Positions 10,590 through 23,080 are shown, counted from the first letter of the stretch. The stretch: DNA of 64,000 nucleotides from Archivesica marissinica (GCA_014843695.1 CM026401.1:30398446-30462445); one strand, 5' to 3'. Numbers and translations are program-made. The notes: generated by a model not told the origin, from the letters alone.

Positions 10590-13500
10590 ATAATATAGCA
10601 AATGAATATACATGTACAGTACATACATGTCACAGGGCTCACTAACATAACATAGCAAATGAATATACATGTACAGTACATACATGTCACAGGGCTCACT
10701 AGCATAACATAGCAAATGAATATACATGTACAGTACATACATGTCACAGGGCTCACTAACATAACATAGCAAATGAATATACATGTACAGTACATACATG
10801 TCACAGGGCTCACTAACATGTACAGTACATACATGACACAGGGCTCACTATATACATGTACAGTACATACATGTCACAGGGCTCACTATATACATGTACA
10901 GTACATACATGACACAGGGCTCACTAACATGTACAGTACATACATGTCACAGGGCTCCCTAACATGTACAGTACATACATGTCACAGGGCTCACTAACAT
11001 GTACAGTATATACATGTCACAGGGCTCACTAACATGTACAGTACAAACATGTCACAGGGCTCACTAAACATGTACAGTACATACATGCACAGGGCTCACT
11101 AACATGTACAGTACATACATGTCACAGGGCTCAATAACATGTACAGTACATACATGCACAGGGCTCACTAACATGTACAGTACATACACAACAACAACAA
11201 CAACAACACACACAGGGCTCACATAACATGTACAGTACATACATGCACAGGGCTCACTAACATGTACAGTACATACATGACACAGGGCTCACTAACATGT
11301 ACAGTACATACATGCACAGGGCTCACTAAACATGTACAGTACATACATGACACAGGGCTCACTAACATGTACAGTACATACACACAGGGCTCACGTACAG
11401 TACATACATGCACAGGGCTCAAACATGTACAGTACATACATGCCAGGGCTCACACATGTACAGTAATACATGCACAGGGCTCACTAACATGTACAGTACA
11501 TACATGCACAGGGCTCCTAACATGTACAGTACATACATGCACAGGGCTCATACATGTACAGTACATACATGTCACAGGGCTCACTAACATGTACAGTACA
11601 TACATGACACAGGGCTCACTATATACATGTACAGTACATACATGTCACAGGGCTCACTATATACATGTACAGTACATACATGACACAGGGCTCACTAACA
11701 TGTACAGTACATACATGTCACAGGGCTCCCTAACATGTACAGTACATACATGTCACAGGGCTCACTAACATGTACAGTATATACATGTCACAGGGCTCAC
11801 TAACATGTACAGTACAAACATGTCACAGGGCTCACTATATACATGTACAGTACATACATGTCACAGGGCTCACTAACATGTACAGTACATACATGTCACA
11901 GGGCTCACTATATACATGTACAGTACATACATGTCACAGGGCTCACTAACATGTACAGTACATACATGTCACAGGGCTCACTATATACATGTACAGTACA
12001 TACATGTCACAGGGCTCACTAACATGTACAGTACATACATGTCACAGGGCTCACTATATACATGTACAGTACATACATGACACAGGGCTCACTAACATGT
12101 ACAGTACATACATGTCACAGGGCTCACTATATACATGTACAGTACATACATGACACAGGGCTCACTAACATGTACAGTACATACATGTCACAGGGCTCAC
12201 TATATACATGTACAGTACATACATGACACAGGGCTCACTAACATGTACAGTACATACATGACACAGGGCTCACTAACATGTACAGTACATACATCAGGGC
12301 TCACTATATACATGTACAGTACATACATGACACAGGGCTCACTATATACATGTACAGTACATACATGACACAGGGCTCACTAACATGTACAGTACATACA
12401 TGACACAGGGCTCACTAACATGTACAGTACATACATGTCACAGGGCTCACTATATACATGTACAGTACATACATGACACAGGGCTCACTATATACATGTA
12501 CAGTACATACATGACACAGGGCTCACTAACATGTACAGTACATACATGACACAGGGCTCACTAACATGCACAGTACATACATGTCACAGGGCTCACTATA
12601 TACATGTACAGTACATACATGACACAGGGCTCACTATATACATGTACAGTACATACATGACACAGGGCTCACTATATACATGTACAGTACATACTTGACA
12701 CAGGGCTCACTATATACATGTACAGTACATACATGACACAGGGCTCACTAACATGTACAGTACATACATGTCACAGGGCTCACTATATACATGTACAGTA
12801 CATACATGACACAGGGCTCACTAACATGTACAGTACATACATGAAACAGGGCTCACTAACATGTACAGTACATACATGTCACAGGGCTCACTATATACAT
12901 GTACAGTACATACATGACACAGGGCTCACTAACATGTACAGTACATACATGACACAGGGCTCACTAACATGTACAGTACATACATGTCACAGGGCTCACT
13001 ATATACATGTACAGTACATACATGACACAGGGCTCACTATATACATGTACAGTACATACATGACACAGGGCTCACTAACATGTACAGTACATGCATGACA
13101 CAGGGCTCACTAACATGTACTGTACATACATGTCACAGGGCTCACTATATACATGTACAGTACATACATGACACAGGGCTCACTATATACATGTACAGTA
13201 CATACATGACACAGGGCTCACTAACATGTACAGTACATACATGACACAGTGCTCACTAACATGTACAGTACATACATGTCACAGGGCTCACTATATACAT
13301 GTACAGTACATACATGACACAGGGCTCACTAAATACATGTACAGTACATACATGACACAGGGCTCACTATATACATGTACAGTACATACATGACACAGGG
13401 CTCACTAACATGTACAGTACATACATGACACAGGGCTCACTATATACATGTACAGTACATACATGACACAGGGCTCACTATATACATGTACAGTACATAC

Positions 13501-16500
13501 ATGACACAGGGCTCACTAACATGTACAGTACATACATGACACAGGGCTCACTATATACATGTACAGTACATACATGACACAGGGCTCACTATATACATGT
13601 ACAGTACATACATGACACAGGGCTCACTATATACATGTACAGTACATACATGACACAGGGCTCACTAACATGTACAGTACTACATGACACAGGGCTCACT
13701 AAACATGTACAGTACATACATGACACAGGGCTCACTATATACATGTACAGTACATACATGACACAGGGCTCACTAACATGTACAGTACATACATGTCACA
13801 GGGCTCACTATATACATGTACAGTACATACATGACACAGGGCTCACTATATACATGTACAGTACATACATGACACAGGGCTCACTATATACATGTACAGT
13901 ACATACATGACACAGGGCTCACTAACATGTACAGTACATACATGTCACAGGGCTCACTATATACATGTACAGTACATACATGTCACAGGGCTCACTAACA
14001 TGTACAGTACATACATGTCACAGGGCTCACTATATACATGTACAGTACATACATGTCACAGGGCTCACTATATACATGTACAGTACATACATGACACAGG
14101 GCTCACTAACATGTACAGTACATACATGTCACAGGGCTCCCTAACATGTACAGTACATACATGTCACAGGGCTCACTAACATGTACAGTATATACATGTC
14201 ACAGGGCTCACTAACATGTACAGTACATACATGTCACAGGGCTCACTATATACATGTACAGTACATACATGTCACAGGGCTCACTAACATGTACAGTACA
14301 TACATGTCACAGGGCTCACTATATACATGTACAGTACATACATGTCACAGGGCTCACTAACATGTACAGTACATACATGTCACAGGGCTCACTATATACA
14401 TGTACAGTACATACATGTCACAGGGCTCACTAACATGTACAGTACATACATGTCACAGGGCTCACTATATACATGTACAGTACATACATGACACAGGGCT
14501 CACTAACATGTACAGTACATACATGTCACAGGGCTCACTATATACATGTACAGTACATACATGACACAGGGCTCACTAACATGTACAGTACATACATGTC
14601 ACAGGGCTCACTATATACATGTACAGTACATACATGACACAGGGCTCACTAACATGTACAGTACATACATGACACAGGGCTCACTAACATGTACAGTACA
14701 TACATGTCACGGGCTCACTATATACATGTACAGTACATACATGACACAGGGCTCACTATATACATGTACAGTACATACATGACACAGGGCTCACTAACAT
14801 GTACAGTACATACATGACACAGGGCTCACTAACATGTACAGTACATACATGTCACAGGGCTCACTATATACATGTACAGTACATACATGACACAGGGCTC
14901 ACTATATACATGTACAGTACATACATGACACAGGGCTCACTAACATGTACAGTACATACATGACACAGGGCTCACTAACATGCACAGTACATACATGTCA
15001 CAGGGCTCACTATATACATGTACAGTACATACATGACACAGGGCTCACTATATACATGTACAGTACATACATGACACAGGGCTCACTATATACATGTACA
15101 GTACATACTTGACACAGGGCTCACTATATACATGTACAGTACATACATGACACAGGGCTCACTAACATGTACAGTACATACATGTCACAGGGCTCACTAT
15201 ATACATGTACAGTACATACATGACACAGGGCTCACTAACATGTACAGTACATACATGAAACAGGGCTCACTAACATGTACAGTACATACATGTCACAGGG
15301 CTCACTATATACATGTACAGTACATACATGACACAGGGCTCACTAACATGTACAGTACATACATGACACAGGGCTCACTAACATGTACAGTACATACATG
15401 TCACAGGGCTCACTATATACATGTACAGTACATACATGACACAGGGCTCACTATATACATGTACAGTACATACATGACACAGGGCTCACTAACATGTACA
15501 GTACATGCATGACACAGGGCTCACTAACATGTACTGTACATACATGTCACAGGGCTCACTATATACATGTACAGTACATACATGACACAGGGCTCACTAT
15601 ATACATGTACAGTACATACATGACACAGGGCTCACTAACATGTACAGTACATACATGACACAGTGCTCACTAACATGTACAGTACATACATGTCACAGGG
15701 CTCACTATATACATGTACAGTACATACATGACACAGGGCTCACTAAATACATGTACAGTACATACATGACACAGGGCTCACTATATACATGTACAGTACA
15801 TACATGACACAGGGCTCACTAACATGTACAGTACATACATGACACAGGGCTCACTATATACATGTACAGTACATACATGACACAGGGCTCACTATATACA
15901 TGTACAGTACATACATGACACAGGGCTCACTAACATGTACAGTACATACATGACACAGGGCTCACTATATACATGTACAGTACATACATGACACAGGGCT
16001 CACTATATACATGTACAGTACATACATGACACAGGGCTCACTATATACATGTACAGTACATACATGACACAGGGCTCACTAACATGTACAGTACATACAT
16101 GACACAGGGCTCACTATATACATGTACAGTACATACATGACACAGGGCTCACTATATACATGTACAGTACATACATGACACAGGGCTCACTAACATGTAC
16201 AGTACATACATGACACAGGGCTCACTAACATGTACAGTACATACATGACACAGGGCTCACTATATACATGTACAGTACATACATGACACAGGGCTCACTA
16301 ACATGTACAGTACATACATGACACAGGGCTCACTATATACATGTACAGTACATACATGACACAGGGCTCACTAACATGTACAGTACATACATGACACAGG
16401 GCTCACTATATACATGTACAGTACATACATGACACAGGGCTCACTATATACATGTACAGTACATACATGACACAGGGCTCACTATATACATGTACAGTAC

Positions 16501-16510
16501 ATACATGTCA
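10590..16510. repeat. Intronic satellite, 35- and 38-bp units, 5.9 kb
   Basis: The core is CATGTACAGTACATACATG followed by ACACAGGGCTCACTA. Units ending CTAA are 35 bp and those ending CTATATA are 38 bp. TGTACAGTACA is an odd-length palindrome, so single strands could form short hairpins. The left edge (10590-10825) has four 57-bp units with an extra ACATAACATAGCAAATG. A degraded zone at 11080-11560 contains shortened units and a CAA microsatellite. Units further right are regular and are organised in higher-order copies of 771 and about 2,411-2,414 bp. Open frames here are repeat by-products. Confidence 0.97.
11187..11216. repeat. ACA/CAA microsatellite within satellite
   Basis: A short run of ACAACAACAACAACA interrupts the intronic satellite, followed by CACACACAGGGCTCAC where the array resumes. 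It marks the most degraded part of the array. Confidence 0.8.
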
Positions 16511-16551
16511 CTGGCCTGGCGTAGATTCGTTTCTTTATTTATATGGATATT

Positions 16552-16626
16552 ATTTTTATATATAACTTTATTATTATTTTATATATAACTTTATTATTAT
16601 TTTATATATAACTTTATTATTATTTT
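16552..16626. repeat. 23-bp AT-rich repeat, 3 copies
   Basis: Three copies of a 23-bp unit with ATATATAACTTTATTATTAT between the satellite and the next SINE. Confidence 0.85.
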
Positions 16627-16627
16627 A

Positions 16628-16866
16628 AGTGTATTTAACGTCGCTATCGGTTTCCCATTTGAGCGACGGGCAGTTTACCTAACACCTTTCCTGGGTAGGC
16701 TCCAGCGGTTAACCAGTACTTGGTGCACCAACCTCTGTAAGAAACTACAAACTGTTTCATATAAATGAGACACGGTCTGAGCGGGGCTCGAACACGTGAT
16801 CACCAGTGATGATAGGTTACAGTGGTATACAAGTCAACGACCCTAACGACTCGACTGCGGAGGCGG
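16628..16866 (-). mobile_element. SINE family B
   Basis: The tail has CGTCGCTATCGGTTTCCC and TTTGAGCGACGGGCAG, so both arms of the 3' stem are kept. The body has CCTGGGTAGGCTCCAGCGG. The tRNA-like head has GGGGCTCGAACACGTGATC and AACGACTCGACTGCGG, a Leu/Ser-type head on the minus strand. Confidence 0.85.
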
Positions 16867-16878
16867 TTCATAGGATAG

Positions 16879-17330
16879 TGTGTGTTTTACGTTTATTTAT
16901 CGTCGCTACTGGTTGCCCAAATGGGCGACGCCTCCTGAAGAGATTAGTCATTTTATATTTTTGGAGGATAGTGCAATGATACAGACAGATACCCATTCCA
17001 GAGTCTACTCTGGTTCTTTTACGTGCACGGTGTAAAGCACCGATACGAGACCTCGGATAAAGTCCCATTTGAAAGACTATTAATTGTATTAGTTTATACA
17101 ATTTATTTTAGCTCGATTGCGAAACAAGTTATTTCAACTTATATAAATCACTCTCGAGACCTCATTCCTGATGGAATCCATCGCCACGAGGGAGAGAGAA
17201 GAGGCAACGTGGAATTTAAATGCCTTGCCTAAGGGCACACTCGTATTGTATTAGGGTCAGACAGGGGGACGAACCTGTGATCCTTGGATTACCAGTCCAG
17301 CGTGTTACCACTGGACTATATATCTGTCTA
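16879..17330 (-). mobile_element. SINE family A with TSD, split by family C
   Basis: The element runs from GTGTGTTTTACGTTTATTTA to a tRNA-like head with GATTACCAGTCCAGCGTG. It is flanked by perfect 11-bp duplications TCATAGGATAG (16868-16878 and 17331-17341). It is interrupted at 17093-17244 by a family C fragment with its own duplication. The head resembles tRNA-Thr, with the anticodon region CTGGTAA when read on the minus strand. Confidence 0.88.
17093..17244 (-). mobile_element. SINE family C fragment nested in family A
   Basis: Reads, inverted, the family C tail and body: TAGCTCGATTGCGAAAC, ACTTATATAAATCACTCTCG, GAGGGAGAGAGAAGAGGC and ATTTAAATGCCTTGCC. It lacks the tRNA head (5' truncated). 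The flanks carry the 10-bp duplication ATTGTATTAG (17083-17092 and 17245-17254). Confidence 0.85.
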
Positions 17331-17471
17331 TCATAGGATAGGGCCTAAAACATACAATATATAGTATTACACTCATAAATCTACAGTAAAAACATGATAA
17401 AACAATACAATATTGCACATAATTAATTCCACGCGTATAAACAAATTACAACATTATAAATATATACCACA

Positions 17472-17572
17472 GTGTTATTTAAACAAGCATTCCAATATGT
17501 TATTTAAACAAGCATTCCAATATGTTATTTAAACAAGCATTCCAATATGTTATTTAAACAAGCATTCCAAAA
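17472..17572. repeat. 25-bp repeat, 4 copies
   Basis: Four copies of a 25-bp unit with TTATTTAAACAAGCATTCCA. The flanks 17342-17471 and 17573-18041 are AT-rich and show no recognisable gene. A minus-strand frame at 17833-17525 begins just outside the repeat and matches nothing that I know. Confidence 0.9.
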
Positions 17573-18048
17573 TAAATTGGAAAGTCTTTTTATAATCTTT
17601 ATTATGTATAGGCCTACAGTTCTGACTGGCTCGTAATAGTTCATCCATAGATCTGAGCTGAGAAACAGTACAGCCGAACCAGAAAAGTGATTAGATTTAC
17701 AAGGAGCCAATACAGTCAAACCTTTCATACAACTCTCTCGTTCATATAGATACAACAGACAAAACGATTGGACATGTACAATACAATACAGCGACAACTG
17801 CTCACCTGAGGTTGATTCGGCGAACGTCGGCAATTTTCGTCACAGACGGACATTGCCGATCATCACCGATTCGCACCCAAGTGAACAGACAACAACAATA
17901 TATGAAGTTATCCGTATATGCGAAGCATGCTCTATTGAAACTACGTTAACTATGGAACGCCGCATCCATCATATAAACACGAATATATAAAAACTCAACA
18001 TGTGACATATACTACAGTAGTATATGATGTATGGTTCATATTTCGATG

Positions 18049-18333
18049 AGCGTGTGTGCTTTACGTTTATTTATCGTCGCTACCGGTTACCCATATGAGC
18101 GACGCCTCCTGAAGAGAATAGTCATTTTAGATTGTATGCGAATAGTGCAATGATACAGATAGAGACGCATTCCAGAGCTTATTGTAATGTGCAAAGGACC
18201 GACACGAGACCTCGGTTTAAAGTCCCACTGAAAATTGTTAATATGATTAATGTCAGACGTGGGATCGAACCTGCGACGCCTGTATTCGCAGTCCAACGTG
18301 TTAACCACTGGACTACTGACCCGTATGGTATAG
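18049..18333 (-). mobile_element. SINE family A
   Basis: The tail has CGTCGCTACCGGTTACCC and ATATGAGCGACGCCTCCTG, an intact 7-bp stem. The tRNA-like head has GGGATCGAACCTGCGA and GTTAACCACTGGACTACTG. Possible 7-bp duplication TTCGATG at 18042-18048 and 18334-18340. Confidence 0.85.
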
Positions 18334-18451
18334 TTCGATGTGTATATATGTTGCACGCTTATATGTCGTTTTCTTGCTCTCACATCGGTGAAGGTAATAA
18401 TGATATTGATAACAGTCGCCGGATACCATTGTATCATAACTGTATTTATAA

Positions 18452-20683
18452 CATGTATCTGTAACCTACACTAGGATACACGGCGAGAAACAACTGTCGA
18501 TGATTACATTAGTATGTGTATGGCTGTATATGTATCTGTAACCTACACTAGGATACACGGCGAGAAACCACTGTCGATGATTACATTAGTATGTGTATGG
18601 CTGTATATGTATCTGTAACCTACACTAGGATACACGGCGAGAAACCACTGTCGATGATTACATTAGTATGTGTATGGCTGTATATGTATCTGTAACCTAC
18701 ACTAGGATACACGGCGAGAAACAACTGTCGATGATTACATTAGTATGTGTATGGCTGTATATGTATCTGTAACCTACACTAGGATACACGGCGAGAAACA
18801 ACTGTCGATGATTACATTAGTATGTGTATGGCTGTATATGTATCTGTAACCTACACTAGGATACACGGCGAGAAACAACTGTCGATGATTACATTAGTAT
18901 GTGTATGGCTGTATATGTATCTGTAACCTACACTAGGATACACGGCGAGAAACAACTGTCGATGATTACATTAGTATGTGTATGGCTGTATATGTATCTG
19001 TAACCTACACTAGGATACACGGCGAGAAACAACTGTCGATGATTACATTAGTATGTGTATGGCTGTATATGTATCTGTAACCTACACTAGGATACACGGC
19101 GAGAAACAACTGTCGATGATTACATTAGTATGTGTATGGCTGTATATGTATCTGTAACCTACACTAGGATACACGGCGAGAAACAACTGTCGATGATTAC
19201 ATTAGTATGTGTATGGCTGTATATGTATCTGTAACCTACACTAGGATACACGGCGAGAAACAACTGTCGATGATTACATTAGTATGTGTATGGCTGTATA
19301 TGTATCTGTAACCTACACTAGGATACACGGCGAGAAACAACTGTCGATGATTACATTAGTATGTGTATGGCTGTATATGTATCTGTAACCTACACTAGGA
19401 TACACGGCGAGAAACAACTGTCGATGATTACATTAGTATGTGTATGGCTGTATATGTATCTGTAACCTACACTAGGATACACGGCGAGAAACAACTGTCG
19501 ATGATTACATTAGTATGTGTATGGCTGTATATGTATCTGTAACCTACACTAGGATACACGGCGAGAAACAACTGTCGATGATTACATTAGTATGTGTATG
19601 GCTGTATATGTATCTGTAACCTACACTAGGATACACGGCGAGAAACAACTGTCGATGATTACATTAGTATGTGTATGGCTGTATATGTATCTGTAACCTA
19701 CACTAGGATACACGGCGAGAAACAACTGTCGATGATTACATTAGTATGTGTATGGCTGTATATGTATCTGTAACCTACACTAGGATACACGGCGAGAAAC
19801 AACTGTCGATGATTACATTAGTATGTGTATGGCTGTATATGTATCTGTAACCTACACTAGGATACACGGCGAGAAACAACTGTCGATGATTACATTAGTA
19901 TGTGTATGGCTGTATATGTATCTGTAACCTACACTAGGATACACGGCGAGAAACAACTGTCGATGATTACATTAGTATGTGTATGGCTGTATATGTATCT
20001 GTAACCTACACTAGGATACACGGCGAGAAACAACTGTCGATGATTACATTAGTATGTGTATGGCTGTATATGTATCTGTAACCTACACTAGCATACACGG
20101 CGAGAAACAACTGTCGATTATTACATTAGTATGTGTATGGCTGTATATGTATCTGTAACCTACACTAGGATACACGGCGAGAAACAACTGTCGATGATTA
20201 CATTAGTATGTGTATGGCTGTATATGTATCTGTAACCTACACTAGGATACACGGCGAGAAACCACTGTCGATGATTACATTAGTATGTGTATGGCTGTAT
20301 ATGTATCTGTAACCTACACTAGGATACACGGCGAGAAACCACTGTCGATGATTACATTAGTATGTGTATGGCTGTATATGTATCTGTAACCTACACTAGC
20401 ATGTACACGGCGAGAAACAACTGTCGATGATTACATTAGTATGTGTATGGCTGTATATGTATCTGTAACCTACACTAGGATACACGGCGAGAAACAACTG
20501 TCGATGATTACATTAGTATGTGTATGGCTGTATATGTATCTTTAACCTACACTAGCATACACGGCGAGAAACAACTGTCGATGATTACATTAGTATGTGT
20601 ATGGCTGTATATGTAGCTGTAACCTACACTAGGATACACGGCGAGAAACAACTGTCGATTATTACATTAGTATGTGTATGGTA
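18452..20683. repeat. 77-bp tandem array, about 29 near-identical copies
   Basis: The starts of GTAACCTACA at 18461 and 18538 fix the 77-bp period. The unit contains CACTAGGATACACGGCGAGA and CTGTCGATGATTACATTAGT. Most copies are identical. The visible differences are ACCACTG or ACAACTG at both edges, AGGATAC or AGCATAC near the right end, GATGATT or GATTATT, and one 2-bp insertion near 20402. Such uniformity implies recent amplification or strong homogenisation. It lies within the TMEM26 intron. Confidence 0.97.
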
Positions 20684-20760
20684 TGCACAGTTATTAGTAA
20701 TTGATTTTGAAAACAGTATCTACCCTTTTAAACACTGTCGTGGCGTCATACATTTACACT

Positions 20761-20815
20761 TGCAGTCCATTATTATTTGTACGTGCAGTCCATTATTATT
20801 ATTGGACTGCTTTCA
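20761..20815. repeat. 23-bp duplication with small hairpin
   Basis: TGCAGTCCATTATTATT occurs twice (20761 and 20784). The second copy forms an 8-bp inverted repeat, GCAGTCCA with TGGACTGC (20785-20792 and 20803-20810). Confidence 0.7.
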
Positions 20816-20910
20816 AAAGGCCAGAGTATTGTATTAAATCCTTGCGTAAATGTACAAACTTAACAATTTTAATTAGTAAGATCGTGTTATATAAGTGTGT
20901 GTTTTAAGTA

Positions 20911-21030
20911 AGATACAAGCCTCAAACGGATCCAATATGTAAAATAGTGGCACTTTGTTCAGCGCTAAGCCCCTCACGCGCCTCACGCAGTCCTAATTTT
21001 ACATATTGGATCGTTTTCGGCTTATATCCT
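20911..21030. mobile_element. Foldback or MITE-like element near TMEM26 acceptor
   Basis: A perfect 17-bp inverted repeat, GATCCAATATGTAAAAT at 20929-20945 and its complement at 20996-21012, is extended outward imperfectly (GATACAAGCC against GATATAAGCC when inverted). The loop of about 50 bp is GC-richer. It lies about 105 bp upstream of the last TMEM26 exon. No target site duplication could be set with confidence. Confidence 0.6.
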
Positions 21031-21133
21031 ATATTAGCCAAACTATTTCGGTATGTAGTATATTCCATGTAAACGCATGTATGGGCTTTAAATTATATCA
21101 AATATGAATGACTATTAAACATTTCATTTCCAG

Positions 21134-21781
21134 GTAAAATATAACAGACGATTGTGCTACATAATACTGGGTATATGGTCACTGAGTCTGCTACAGTTCA
21201 CTATGGTCCTTACAGCATCAAAGGCCAGGCGAGATCAGGTCGGGCTACCGATGCAAAGAAATGAATTTGACGAAAATGTCGGCTGCTGTAACCCGGAGTT
21301 GTACGGCATACTGACATCAATCATGTTACAAGACCTTCCATTTCTGTGTGTTCGGCTGATGCTGATATTTTGGTACCACGTTGTTTCTTACACTAATATG
21401 TTCTTCACGTCCAAAAACTCGCTCGTTATCATTCTGTTGATTTATCGGCTGCTTGTGGTACAAACCGAGGCGCGGAAAAAAAAGCGCAAGCAAAAGGAGT
21501 CGGTAATCTCCGTGGCTTTACGTGATATTCACTCAAATGGACACAAGCACCACGGTAAACAGTTGCGCAATAACAACAGATCGAGAAGTACACCAAATGT
21601 GTATCAAGTTCCCGATAATACCCTTCCAAGACATATGAAGAGAAAGGGTCTTCAACATCAAGGTAAACACAGCGCATCGAGTCTAGCAATTCCGAGCATT
21701 GCTTCGGAATCGAACATGAAAGCGACACACAAGAACTACAGAAGAAAGAGTGCGACGCCGATAGACAAAAGTAAAACGTGA
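21134..21781 (+). CDS. TMEM26: TMEM26-like protein, terminal coding exon (215 codons)
   Basis: Acceptor TTTCATTTCCAG|GTAAAA; the frame starts in phase 0 with GTA at 21134 and ends at TGA 21779-21781. The translation gives VKYNRRLCYIILGIWSLSLL, a membrane segment. It is followed by a CCNPELYGILTSIMLQDLPF block with the LQD-PF-x-VRL pattern, then FFTSKNSLVIILLIYRLLVV, the last predicted membrane segment. These match the C-terminal half of TMEM26 in order and spacing. After it comes a basic tail (KKKRKQK at about residue 112 of this exon), rich in Lys, Arg, His, Asn and Ser and probably cytosolic. It is not conserved with vertebrates as far as I can recall. With the preceding exon, 283 residues are visible. 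No frameshift or internal stop. Regulation cannot be read from the window. Confidence 0.92.
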   Translation, partial: VKYNRRLCYIILGIWSLSLLQFTMVLTASKARRDQVGLPMQRNEFDENVGCCNPELYGILTSIMLQDLPFLCVRLMLIFWYHVVSYTNMFFTSKNSLVIILLIYRLLVVQTEARKKKRKQKESVISVALRDIHSNGHKHHGKQLRNNNRSRSTPNVYQVPDNTLPRHMKRKGLQHQGKHSASSLAIPSIASESNMKATHKNYRRKSATPIDKSKT

Positions 21782-22057
21782 ACAACCACTCTGTTTATAA
21801 ATACTTATTTAAGCAGGGACACCGAGGTTGTCACGTGATCCGGACACAGTGATTAAGGAAGGGTTATTAATTGTTCAGTGAAATATGGATTCCACATTTA
21901 TAAATCCTAGTTATTGCACGATAATAATTGAATATATATATATTCACATTATACTTAGACTGTCAGTCTTAGACATCCAATCGGTAATTTGATATCACAA
22001 CCTGAACACATTATACTATATAACAATACGACTAAGGAAACGCCCGTAAAATGTCGT
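21782..22057 (+). other. TMEM26: Likely TMEM26 3' UTR and flank
   Basis: Follows the stop codon up to a SINE insertion. I see no AATAAA or ATTAAA here, only TATAAA-type variants, so the polyadenylation site is not defined. A short palindrome AGACTGTCAGTCT lies near 21958. Confidence 0.4.
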
Positions 22058-22068
22058 TCCGTGCTTAT

Positions 22069-22361
22069 GTGTGTGTTTTACGTTTATTTATCGTCGCTAC
22101 CGGTTACCCATACGAGCGACGCCTCCTGAAGAGATTAGTCATTTTAGATTTTGGAAGATCGTGCAATGATACAGACAGAGACCCATTCCAGAGTCTCCTC
22201 TGGTTCTTTTGCGTGCAGTGTGTAAAGCACCGACACGAGACATCAGTTTAAAGTCCCATCTGAAAGATTGTTAATTTTATTAGAGTCCGACGGGGGATCG
22301 AACCTGCGATCCGTGGATTACCAGTCCAGCGTGTTACCACTGGACTACAGATCCGTCTGTC
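22069..22361 (-). mobile_element. SINE family A, intact with 11-bp TSD
   Basis: The full-length reference copy: tail CGTCGCTACCGGTTACCC and GAGCGACGCCTCCTGAAG, body GACCCATTCCAGAGTCTCC, Thr-like tRNA head with GGGGATCGAACCTGCGATCC and GGATTACCAGTCCAGCGTG. Flanked by perfect TCCGTGCTTAT at 22058-22068 and 22362-22372. Confidence 0.92.
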
Positions 22362-22429
22362 TCCGTGCTTATAGTCAATTGTGTTATCATTTATATCACT
22401 TACTTGGCGCTATTTCAGCAACGTGTCTG

Positions 22430-22530
22430 AGGTTGTTGCGGTGGCGCTGTAGTGTAATATATAGATACGCTATAACTAGGTAATACCGTCGTGACCATGC
22501 TGCACTGGTTCGAATCCTAGCGTAGGCTCA
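22430..22530 (+). mobile_element. Possible tRNA-like SINE head
   Basis: GTGGCGCTGTAGTGTAATAT followed by a box B-like GGTTCGAATCC about 60 bp later. No second copy in the window apart from the duplicate at 49032-49132. Weak. Confidence 0.3.
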
Positions 22531-22604
22531 TGTCTGTAGTATCGCAACTCCCGAACCTGTTATCATCTCTGATATGTATTAACATGCTGTAACTGTTTAA
22601 AAAC

Positions 22605-22818
22605 ATTTCTAACAACTTATATTAATCACTCTCGTTGGCGCGGATGAAAGCGTATATGTGGTCATTCGTGTGGGAGGAAACCGGCCAAAACCCGGATAAA
22701 ACCCACCTGTCCGATCTGGCGACCACTGTACAGTCTCACATACTTCCCGGTCCGAGGATCGAACCCACGTTGCATTGATGAGAAGCGAGCGCGTTGTAAC
22801 TGTTAGACGGGCTATAGA
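22605..22818 (-). mobile_element. SINE family D
   Basis: The tail CAACTTATATTAATCACTCTCG-like segment equals the inverted end of family C, so C and D share a 3' tail. The body has GGATGAAAGCGTATATGTGG and GTGGGAGGAAACCGGCC. The tRNA-like head has GAGGATCGAACCCACG and GAGAAGCGAGCGCGTTG. Confidence 0.75.
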
Positions 22819-22900
22819 ATATTGGCCGCACAATGGAAAGAAGTACGACAGTTCTGTAACGTTTCATACATACTTGTATAACCTATTTATCCAAGCTCCA

Positions 22901-22970
22901 TCTTGAGTTTGAAAATATTTGGTTAATTAATGAATCTCTAGAACAATGAAAACATTAATAGTTACTTTAC
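22901..22970. repeat. Dispersed AT-rich repeat, copy 1
   Basis: TTGAGTTTGAAAATATTTGG and TTAATTAATGAATCTCTAGA recur in diverged form at 25733-25785 and 26776-26850, and inverted near 27399-27440. No terminal repeats could be set, so the class is unknown. Confidence 0.5.
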
Positions 22971-22976
22971 GTCCGC

Positions 22977-23080
22977 CATAATAATATTAATAATAAAGAC
23001 TTTATTTTATGAGAGAACTCATTCAACAAAAGTTAATATACCGTGAGACCCTCAACATAATATACAAATCAATGCAATCA
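22977..23080 (-). mobile_element. LINE 3' tail remnant
   Basis: AATAATAAAGACTTTATTTT is the inverse of the tail of the LINE at 9945-10336 (AATAAAGTCTTTATTATT), and the flank has GTGAGACCCTC near 23042. No coding part remains. Confidence 0.4.

Noticed and set aside
18452..20683. CRISPR-like array
   Set aside because: The whole 77-bp unit is conserved; there are no unique spacers, and the genome is animal. The same holds for the other arrays.
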